A stretch of 8,743 bases of DNA, from positions 1 to 8,743 of the forward strand of contig CAYSPU010000244.1 of the NCBI GenBank assembly GCA_964432995.1, in the 5' to 3' direction. This DNA is from CAYSPU01 sp964432995. Lineage in GTDB: Bacteria; Verrucomicrobiota; Verrucomicrobiia; Limisphaerales; JAHDYP01. Made by a program: the position numbers and the translations under genes. The notes below the pieces were generated by a model. That model saw only the letters and a list, made by a program, of their open reading frames with translations. It searched no databases and had not been told where the DNA came from. Below, in pieces: positions 1 through 5,463 of this stretch (the stretch's first letter is position 1; every line of letters starts with the position of its first letter).

Positions 1-358
1 TGGTGGCCACCGAGGCCTCCGCGCGGAAGCGTTTGACGTATTCCGGACTGGCCAGGGCGCCAAACAGCAACAGCTTCACCGCCACGATCCGGTCGAGGCT
101 GACCTGGCGCGCCTTGTAGACGATGCCCATGCCGCCCCGGGCGATCTCCTCGAGCAACTCGCAATCGCCAAAGGACTGGCCCGCGCCCATCGGGGAGGGG
201 GCGTTGGAGATGGGAGAGGGGAGAGGGGAGAGGGGGGATTGAGTCGAGGAAGGGGCAGCGTTGAGCCCCAGTGCCAGGAGACACCGGGTGCACAGCCCAT
301 TGGCCTTGCCTGCGGGGATTGCCGCACCGCACTCGGAACAATGTTGTGGCGACGTCAT
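1..358 (-). CDS. Zinc-ribbon Ser/Thr protein kinase (Hanks type), 3' end outside window
   Basis: Only the first 119 residues are visible; the gene runs off position 1. Residues 7-26 form a small zinc ribbon (Cys7, Cys10, Cys23, Cys26: CSECG ... CTRC). A Ser/Pro-rich linker follows (about 36-58), then the N-lobe of a protein kinase. The glycine-rich loop is IARGGMGIVYKA (72-83), the ATP-binding lysine is Lys95 in IVAVKLL, and Glu114 in FRAEA is the likely helix-C partner. In this family the enzyme phosphorylates Ser/Thr on target proteins, and bacterial members often carry membrane or sensor domains further on; here that part is not seen. It lies 63 nt after the sigma-factor stop on the same strand, so co-transcription is likely. 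An in-frame ATG at 412 would add 18 residues unlike the family. I chose 358 because the zinc ribbon begins just after it. Neither start has a clear ribosome binding site. The first glycine of the usual loop pattern is Ala73, a common variant. Confidence 0.88.
   Translation of the reverse strand, partial: MTSPQHCSECGAAIPAGKANGLCTRCLLALGLNAAPSSTQSPLSPLPSPISNAPSPMGAGQSFGDCELLEEIARGGMGIVYKARQVSLDRIVAVKLLLFGALASPEYVKRFRAEASVAT
212..237 (+). repeat. Short tandem G-rich repeat with G-quadruplex pattern, inside the kinase linker
   Basis: The plus strand has four G runs of 3, 4, 4 and 6 bases, each separated by the trinucleotide AGA, giving a near-perfect 7-nt tandem repeat. This fits the canonical G-quadruplex pattern (four runs of at least three G with 3-nt loops). 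A further G4/G5 pair lies at 192-201. The G-rich strand is the template strand of the kinase gene, so the mRNA is C-rich here. The repeat encodes the Ser/Pro/Leu linker between zinc ribbon and kinase domain. The motif is read directly; folding in the cell is not shown. Confidence 0.7.
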
Positions 359-421
359 GGCTACGGCCAACACTCCATTACCACAGGCAAGACCCCAGGG
401 GTAACGGGCCATCCGGCATTT

Positions 422-1174
422 TCACTGGGCGCTGACGGCGATCAGGCGCTGGATCTCGTCGTTGATTTGCTCTGGGCGGGCGACCGTCTGGGCGATCTCG
501 GCTCGCAGCAGCTCGCCGTACCGCTTTCGCAGCCGGTACACGGCCATCTTGACCGCGGCTTCAGTCAACCCCAAGTCTGCGGCCAGCGTCGCGTAGGGAA
601 TCCTCAGTTCGGCGCCCGTCAGACACGGCTGCAGCCGAACGAACAAGTCCCGCTTGCCCTCGCTCGCGTATTCCTCGCCCAACCGCTTCATGACCTGTTT
701 AAGCAACGCATCCGCCCACTGTCGCTCATAGAGGATCTCGGGGGTGACCTCGTCGGCTGGCTCGAGGCGATACCTCGCCTCCGCGTCGAGTGCATCCAGG
801 GAAAAGGCCACCTTCTGTCGATCGCGTTTTTGGGCGCGGCAGTGTTCCCACTCGTTAATGAGAAAGTGGTTGAGTGCCTTCAGCAGGAAGGATCGGAACT
901 TTCCCCCTTCACGGGTGAGATGCTCGAACGCCTTGCGGGCCAACAAGTGTGCGAAGAACTCCTGGGTCAGATCCTGGGCTTCTTCGGGGCGGTGCCCCCG
1001 TCGCCGCACATAGGCATAGAGGGGATACCAGTAGGCCCGGCAGAGCGTCTCGAGCGATTCCGCGGCCGCGGGGGAGTCACTGTCACCCGCTGCGAGGACG
1101 ACGCTCCAGTGTGTCGTCGCGAACTCAGTTGCAGTTCGCGGCGCGGACGCGTCGGCTGACGGGTTCGTCGGCAT
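422..1174 (-). CDS. ECF-like RNA polymerase sigma factor, kinase-associated type
   Basis: This 250-residue protein matches the sigma-70 family reduced to regions 2 and 4. The N-terminus has FATTHWSVVLAAG (18-30), a hallmark I recall from sigma factors found next to Ser/Thr kinases in Verrucomicrobiota and Planctomycetota. Region 2 spans about 41-110, with WYPLYAYVRRRG followed by EEAQDLTQEFFAHLL. Region 4 spans about 150-225, with the helix-turn-helix at 193-219 (YATLAADLGLTEAAVKMAVYRLRKRY). It should direct RNA polymerase to a small set of promoters. No anti-sigma gene is next to it; instead the kinase follows immediately, which suggests control by phosphorylation, as described for ECF groups linked to Ser/Thr kinases (inference here). 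At 250 residues it is longer than a typical ECF of about 180-200, because of a long spacer between regions 2 and 4 and a C-terminal tail. The ATG at 1174 is preceded only by GGGGA placed about 2 nt away, a poor ribosome binding site. Confidence 0.9.
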   Translation of the reverse strand: MPTNPSADASAPRTATEFATTHWSVVLAAGDSDSPAAAESLETLCRAYWYPLYAYVRRRGHRPEEAQDLTQEFFAHLLARKAFEHLTREGGKFRSFLLKALNHFLINEWEHCRAQKRDRQKVAFSLDALDAEARYRLEPADEVTPEILYERQWADALLKQVMKRLGEEYASEGKRDLFVRLQPCLTGAELRIPYATLAADLGLTEAAVKMAVYRLRKRYGELLRAEIAQTVARPEQINDEIQRLIAVSAQ

Positions 1175-1353
1175 GATCCCCGAGTCGCCAGTCCGCTGGC
1201 CGTCCCGGTGAAGATGACGCCAGCGGTTCTGGACGTGAGACGGGACTTCAGCCTGAGTTCACCACGTTCCAGGGCCCAAGGCGAGCGGAGAAATCAGCTC
1301 CGGGAACCCGGTGGGTGCATCGAATCACTGCCCTCGCGCGGTGCCTCCCCTTT

Positions 1354-1426
1354 CGGACCGCGGGTCTTCTGACCCGCAGCAGACCGCACACACCCTTGGC
1401 TGCGGCTCGAGATGAGCCGCGGTCCG
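1354..1426. repeat. Palindromic intergenic element (REP/MITE-like)
   Basis: The ends are perfect 10-bp inverted arms: cggaccgcgg (1354-1363) and ccgcggtccg (1417-1426). Inside are a second perfect 7-bp pair, ccgcagc (1374-1380) with gctgcgg (1399-1405), and two local hairpins: gcgggtc/gacccgc around TTCT (1360-1377) and gcggctc/gagccgc around GAGAT (1402-1420). The element can therefore fold either as one long bulged hairpin or as two side-by-side hairpins. It sits 36 bp downstream of the cytochrome stop and about 180 bp upstream of the sigma factor, in the only sizeable gap between the two minus-strand units. There is no T tract after it on either strand, so it is not a standard intrinsic terminator, although it may still block or protect transcripts. 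Its layout resembles dispersed intergenic palindromes; the copy number is unknown. Confidence 0.7.
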
Positions 1427-1462
1427 GGGGGGCAGCACCCCGACGCGCGGAATCAGGCCGCC

Positions 1463-3454
1463 TCAAAGGGAGAGGAGGTATTCGACGAGGTCATCGATTT
1501 CTTGGGGGGAGAGGTGCGCGGTGTGGCCGTGTTCGTCGTTCGGATTGCGCGCACGGAGTACGTCGTGCACGGTGGCGGCCGAACCGTTGTGCAGGTAGGG
1601 GGCGGTGCGCCACAACTCGACCAGGGTTGGCGTGTCGAACTGGTCGGAGGCATGATCGTAGTCGCCGGCCGTGCCTACGGTGTGGGCGGCAAGGTCGGTG
1701 AAGAGAGGCGGCGGGTGACAGTTGATGCAGCCGACCTGGGCACGCTGAAAGAGGGCTTGGCCCCGGGCGGCGGCGGCGGACAAGCGGCCTCCAACCAGCC
1801 GCGGGCTGGGCACGGGGTGGAGGGACTCGAGGTAGGCATCGATGGCGGGAGCGATCTCTGGCGAAGGTCGGGTGAAGAGAATGTGCTGGAGACCGGCGCG
1901 GGCGGCGGTGGCGGCGGAATCCCGGACGCCCAGGCTCATCATCGGCGGCGTCTGCGGGGAGAGAAGCAGGCTACGGGTGTTCTTGGGGTTATGCGCGCCG
2001 TCGTTGAGCAGGTCCCAATTCAAGGCATCGGCTCGGGCGTCAGCATCGTGACAACTGGCGCAGCTTTGCCAGCCTTGACGGCACAAAGTAGCGTCGTTGA
2101 AGAAGCGCTCGCCCAGGCGTGCGGCCGTTGGCGTCCGGTTCGTTGGTGACAGGGACACCGTAGCGACCTGCGAGGTTTGCCCGGCCAACGGCACCAGGCT
2201 GACCGAGTCCGAAAACCAGTTGGCCACGTAGGCCATGTCGTGCCGAACGGCAATGGCGCGGGGACCGTACCCCGCCGAGGGGAGGCGTTGGCGGAGTTGG
2301 CTGAGAAACGCGAAGTCATAGGGGACCTCCTCGCGCGAGCGGGCGGGGCCGTAGCGGGGCATGCGATAGGGCAGCGAACGTTCCTCGGAAGGGGTGCGCG
2401 GTGAGCCGAACCGAGGCGGCAGTTCGAGGAGCCGGTCGAGCAGCGCGGGGGCGTCGAGGCAACTGAGGTCGTGCTTGCCGGCGTGGGTGACACAGAGGAA
2501 CCGGCCGTCGGCGGTCCAGGCGACCGCCCAAGGATTGCCGGCACCGCGAGAGCTTTCGTCGAGAGCTACGGTCGCCAGATGGGCCCAGGAGTGGAGATCG
2601 ATCAGGCTGATCGCATTCTGGTTGATCCAGCCGAGGTAGACCATCCGCGGGAGAAAGTGATAGCGGGCTAGGATGTGGGTGACGCAGGCATACCGACCGT
2701 CGGGGGAAACGCACAAGCCGCGCAGAAGGCCGCTGCCATCCGGAAGAGGGATCTCTTGGACGAGTTGAGCTGTTGTTGTATCGATCACGCTGACCGAGGC
2801 CGCCACGGAGTGTACGTCGGCGCGTCCGGAGGGGAGGTGGTTGGCCACGAGGAGATGCCGACCGTCGGGAGTCAGGGCGGCGGCAATGGGCTCGCGCCGG
2901 ACATGGACTCGTCGCGAATGGCCACCATCGGGCAGTGGGATGAAGGAGACGTCGTGGTCGAAGCGGTTGCAGACATAGAGGGTGTGCCCGTCCAGGCCAA
3001 GGACGGGTGCCGTGGCGGTATGCCCGGCGGGGAATTGGCGAGTGGTTTGGCCGGTGGCCTCTTCGATCACGCAGACCGTGCTGCTGGCCGCGGCGCAAGT
3101 GACGTACAGGTGGGTGCCATCTGGTGAGAGCGCGAGCCCCGACGGGGTGGCTGGGATCCGAATCCTTCGCGCGATCCGGCCGTCCGGCGAGTCGACGGCG
3201 ACCAATTGCGGTTCGGTGGCGCAGGCGATCCAGAGCCGTTTTCCGTCCGGTGTGACGGCGAGGGCAACGGGCGAAGACTCCTCCGGGCTGAAGGGCGGGT
3301 CGCTCTGGGGCAGAGTCTGGGTGTTTCCGCCGCACCACACCAGCAGTCCCAGGAGGACCTCCAGGCCCCGGAACCAGCGTGGCATACTCCAACGCCGCAC
3401 AAAGGGGGCGAGAGGAAGAGCAGATGTCTGGCGGTGCTGGGCGGGGTGGTTCAT
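1463..3454 (-). CDS. Exported YVTN beta-propeller / dihaem cytochrome c (CCP/MauG-like) fusion
   Basis: The protein has 663 residues. A basic N-terminus (Arg20-Arg21, Arg26, Arg29) leads into a hydrophobic segment, LEVLLGLLVW (31-40), which looks like an export signal. Residues about 60-345, resuming at about 395-435, form YVTN-type beta-propeller blades, recognisable by repeated SPDG/TPDG turns followed by LYV, LLVAN or CVTH strands. The C-terminal 215 residues form a dihaem cytochrome of the cytochrome c peroxidase/MauG class. It has haem-binding CASCH (465-469) and CINCH (576-580), GERFFND just before the first site, and WRTAPYLHNGSA after the second, as is usual in this class. Two haems bound outside the cytoplasmic membrane point to peroxidase or protein-oxidation activity; the substrate cannot be told. 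The start is the ATG in the ATGA overlap with the sulfatase stop. A start 14 codons upstream (3496) is possible but reads as non-signal sequence, and an internal Met24 (SMPRWF) would give a more compact signal peptide. Confidence 0.88.
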   Translation of the reverse strand: MNHPAQHRQTSALPLAPFVRRWSMPRWFRGLEVLLGLLVWCGGNTQTLPQSDPPFSPEESSPVALAVTPDGKRLWIACATEPQLVAVDSPDGRIARRIRIPATPSGLALSPDGTHLYVTCAAASSTVCVIEEATGQTTRQFPAGHTATAPVLGLDGHTLYVCNRFDHDVSFIPLPDGGHSRRVHVRREPIAAALTPDGRHLLVANHLPSGRADVHSVAASVSVIDTTTAQLVQEIPLPDGSGLLRGLCVSPDGRYACVTHILARYHFLPRMVYLGWINQNAISLIDLHSWAHLATVALDESSRGAGNPWAVAWTADGRFLCVTHAGKHDLSCLDAPALLDRLLELPPRFGSPRTPSEERSLPYRMPRYGPARSREEVPYDFAFLSQLRQRLPSAGYGPRAIAVRHDMAYVANWFSDSVSLVPLAGQTSQVATVSLSPTNRTPTAARLGERFFNDATLCRQGWQSCASCHDADARADALNWDLLNDGAHNPKNTRSLLLSPQTPPMMSLGVRDSAATAARAGLQHILFTRPSPEIAPAIDAYLESLHPVPSPRLVGGRLSAAAARGQALFQRAQVGCINCHPPPLFTDLAAHTVGTAGDYDHASDQFDTPTLVELWRTAPYLHNGSAATVHDVLRARNPNDEHGHTAHLSPQEIDDLVEYLLSL
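3451..3454 (-). promoter_or_regulatory. ATGA stop-start overlap (translational coupling site)
   Basis: On the minus strand the sulfatase stop TGA and the cytochrome start ATG share the four bases ATGA. No Shine-Dalgarno sequence precedes the cytochrome start, so termination-reinitiation by ribosomes leaving the sulfatase gene is the likely way the second gene is translated. This implies one mRNA and linked production of the two exported proteins. The overlap is seen directly; coupling is inferred. Confidence 0.7.
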
Positions 3455-4908
3455 TCGCGGGTGAAGTACTTCTTCACAATCCACTCCGGTTGCCATTGAT
3501 CGGGCTCTCGCTTTCGGCCGGTCAGATCGATCGGTGGGGGGGGGCGGTATTCCTTGGGGAGCGGGAGAGGGTCACCGACGCGGGTCTGCCATTGCTGCAT
3601 CAGCTGCTGCAATCGCTCCACGTGCGGGGCAAACTCGTCGTGCTCGATTAGATTCCTGTTCTCGCAGGGATCCGTTTGCAGGTCGAACAACTGTCGGTAG
3701 CCAATCTTCGGGTAGACGATGAGCTTCCAACGGTCGTCCCGGACAGAACGCTGGATGTCGAGGAACGGCAGGAAGACCGAATCACGAACGCGGTCTTTCC
3801 TGGCCTCCCAGAGGGGGCGGAGGCTTTCTCCTTCCAGATCTGCGGGCGCGGGGAGGCCAATCACGTCGCAGAGGGTGGGAAAGAGGTCGAACAGATAGGT
3901 GAAGGCCTCCGTGGATCGGCCGGCGGGGATGCCCGGGCCCGCAAGGATCAGGGGGACTCGCATGCTGTGTTCGAACACGCTTTGCTTGCCCAACAGACCG
4001 TGGCTGCCGAGGGCGAGTCCGTTATCGGCGGCGTAGAGGATCAGCGTGTTCTCCGCTTGGCCGGACCGCTTGAGGGCGGCGAGCAGACGGCCGATCTGTT
4101 TATCGAGGTGGGTGATGAGTCCATAGTACTCGGCCAATTGATCGCGGATGACGGCTTCGGTGCGCGGCCAGGCGGCCAGGTTCTCGTCGCGCCCACCGGC
4201 CATCATTCCGTTGTCGAACGGCAGTTGGGGGAGGAAGTTCGCCGGCAGCGGCGGGCGATTCCGATAGTACGCTTCCCGAAAGGCGAGGGGCGGCATCCGG
4301 GGATCGTGCGGTGCAGTAAACGCCACGTAGAGGAAGAACGGTTGGGGTCCCTTGTGGTGTTTGAGAAAGCGGATGGCGGCATCGGCAAACAACACGCTGG
4401 AGAACTTCCGGCCGAGGCGTTCGGCGGTGAGTTTGCCATCGGGGCCGAGGTCGCGGATCGGGACCTTGGTGTGATCGGACATGCCGCCGAACGTGACGGC
4501 CTGGCCTTGCTGGAAGGCGCGCAACCAGGAAGCCTGGCCGTTGTGCCATTTGCCGGTCCCAAAGGTGACGTAACCGTGTTCGCCGAGAAGCTCCGGCAGC
4601 AGCTTGGTTCCTTCCAGAGTCGCTGTGTTGACGTGGAACCAGGTCTTGCCGCTCAGGAGCATCGCGCGGCTGGGCACACAAACGGCGCCGCTGTTGCCTC
4701 CGAAACAGTAGTTGCCGCGAAAGCTGAAGCCCGCGGCGGCTAGGCGATCCAGATGGGGCGTCCGGATGTGGGGATTGCCCCAGGCGCCTATCGTGTCGGC
4801 TCGCTGGTCGTCCGCGAACAAGAGCAGGATGTTGGGCTGGCGCGCGGCCGCGGCGGAAACGAGCGCCGCAAGAAGGGCGACCACGAAGGCGAGACAGCGC
4901 AGTTTCAT
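3451..4908 (-). CDS. Exported formylglycine-dependent sulfatase (S1 family)
   Basis: The protein has 485 residues, a normal length for the family, and hydrolyses sulfate esters in the periplasm or outside the cell. Residues 1-22 are a clear signal peptide (KLR, then a hydrophobic core ending SAAAA). The active-site set is complete. Asp33-Asp34 in FADDQ and Asp295-Asn296 in AADNG bind the metal. Cys77 in CVPSR is the residue converted to formylglycine, with Arg81. Lys120 and His122 lie in TGKWHNG, His201 in APHDP, and Lys308 in GKQSVFEHSMRVPL. The usual GKWHLG reads GKWHNG. The tail ends PEWIVKKYFTRE, similar to many sulfatases from PVC bacteria. The substrate is not evident; sulfated polysaccharides are the usual targets in Verrucomicrobiota. 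I chose the ATG at 4908 because it begins the signal peptide; an open frame extends to 5070 but shows no protein-like sequence. It is first in an operon with the cytochrome. No formylglycine-generating enzyme gene is in the window. Confidence 0.94.
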   Translation of the reverse strand: MKLRCLAFVVALLAALVSAAAARQPNILLLFADDQRADTIGAWGNPHIRTPHLDRLAAAGFSFRGNYCFGGNSGAVCVPSRAMLLSGKTWFHVNTATLEGTKLLPELLGEHGYVTFGTGKWHNGQASWLRAFQQGQAVTFGGMSDHTKVPIRDLGPDGKLTAERLGRKFSSVLFADAAIRFLKHHKGPQPFFLYVAFTAPHDPRMPPLAFREAYYRNRPPLPANFLPQLPFDNGMMAGGRDENLAAWPRTEAVIRDQLAEYYGLITHLDKQIGRLLAALKRSGQAENTLILYAADNGLALGSHGLLGKQSVFEHSMRVPLILAGPGIPAGRSTEAFTYLFDLFPTLCDVIGLPAPADLEGESLRPLWEARKDRVRDSVFLPFLDIQRSVRDDRWKLIVYPKIGYRQLFDLQTDPCENRNLIEHDEFAPHVERLQQLMQQWQTRVGDPLPLPKEYRPPPPIDLTGRKREPDQWQPEWIVKKYFTRE

Positions 4909-5139
4909 GGAGTGATTGGAGGAGATGCCGAGAAGAGCGGCTGCCCACCGATGATGGTCATCGGGCTGTCTCTCATCGGAGGGAATAGCCGCCAAAAAGC
5001 ACAGAAGACGCAAGAGGAAACGGTGCGAACGGATGCCCAGCGTTGCGCACGGAGACGAAGGCAACGTCATCGGCGGCTATTGTGCTTCAATGACCACAGT
5101 GTTCTCCCCGGAAGCGGGAGTGACTGTGACTGGAATTGA

Positions 5140-5218
5140 ACAGAAGCTCGCAAAGGGCCGCAAAGGGGTCTCCAGATGTTCACGTCGGATCTTAGCGTTC
5201 TTGGCGGCCTGCTTCTGT
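5140..5218. repeat. Imperfect palindromic intergenic element with cgcNaag heptamers
   Basis: The ends are perfect 8-bp inverted arms, acagaagc (5140-5147) and gcttctgt (5211-5218). The left half holds cgcaaag twice with a 10-bp period (5149-5155 and 5159-5165). The right half holds two inverted heptamers, cttagcg (5191-5197) and cttggcg (5200-5206), with a 9-bp period. The two halves are therefore degenerate mirror copies around a roughly 25-bp centre. I recall very similar cgcaaag/ctttgcg palindromes between genes in many Verrucomicrobiota and Planctomycetota genomes; that is recollection, not a search result. Confidence 0.6.
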
Positions 5219-5426
5219 GAAAACCTGGGATTCCCCCGGATCCTCGCGTAAGTGGTGCTGAGGGTTCGGTCGTCCCCGGTCAACGCGCGGTTTCGTCCCT
5301 GCGGACGGGCACTCTGTCGGCTCCGGGAGGGATTGCAGAGGGCTGTTTCGTGAGGTCTGGGGAGTTCGGTTGGCTGGCCGGGCGGGTGCGTGACGCTTCG
5401 GGTGTGACCCCACGCGTGATTGTGCC

Positions 5427-5455
5427 TTTACGGGGCCGCGTGTGATTGGCATAAC
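5427..5455 (+). promoter_or_regulatory. Candidate sigma-70-like promoter giving a very short leader
   Basis: TTTACG (5427-5432) and CATAAC (5450-5455) each match the -35 and -10 consensus at four of six positions and are 17 bp apart. Transcription would begin around 5461-5463, directly before the ATG at 5464, giving an almost leaderless mRNA. That would fit the absence of a Shine-Dalgarno sequence. The match is weak and may be chance. Confidence 0.22.
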
Positions 5456-5463
5456 GGCGCGCG

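Larger units (their letters stand above)
4909..5463. other. Divergent intergenic region, 555 bp, no credible gene
   Basis: This gap separates the minus-strand sulfatase operon from the plus-strand propeller-phosphoesterase gene, so it must carry promoters for both. It contains the palindromic element at 5140-5218 and a related half-copy at 5001-5017 (acagaag, then cgcaag). It also has the 9-bp inverted pair atagccgcc (4985-4993) with ggcggctat (5072-5080), and a 6-bp hairpin cgttgc/gcaacg (5041-5046 with 5061-5066). Short open frames here (for example 5033-5251 plus and 5192-5476 minus) translate the repeat sequence and have no recognisable domain. No tRNA or riboswitch was recognised. From 5219 to about 5425 I see nothing distinctive. 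Confidence 0.6.

Noticed and set aside
76..327. Minus-strand 83-codon open frame over the kinase start
   Set aside because: It is in a different frame from the zinc ribbon and glycine loop, which are read cleanly in the adopted frame.
239..1159. Plus-strand open frame of 306 codons antisense to the sigma factor
   Set aside because: The minus strand encodes clear sigma regions 2 and 4; the plus-strand product matches nothing I recognise.
1354..1426. Interpretation of the palindrome as a Rho-independent terminator
   Set aside because: No run of T follows the stem on either strand, and the structure is larger and more nested than a standard terminator.
1248..1466. Minus-strand 72-codon open frame after the cytochrome stop
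   Set aside because: It starts at TTG, runs through the palindrome and is Arg-rich; more likely repeat sequence read by chance.
1412..2149. Plus-strand Gly/Val-rich open frame antisense to the cytochrome's haem domain
   Set aside because: It lies opposite both CXXCH motifs and shows only low-complexity composition, so it is a shadow.
3676..4743. Plus-strand open frame of 355 codons antisense to the sulfatase
   Set aside because: The sulfatase on the other strand has every catalytic residue in place; the antisense translation has no domain or signal.
5033..5251. Plus-strand 72-codon open frame in the divergent gap
   Set aside because: Its second half is just the palindromic element translated, with no homology recognised and no ribosome binding site.
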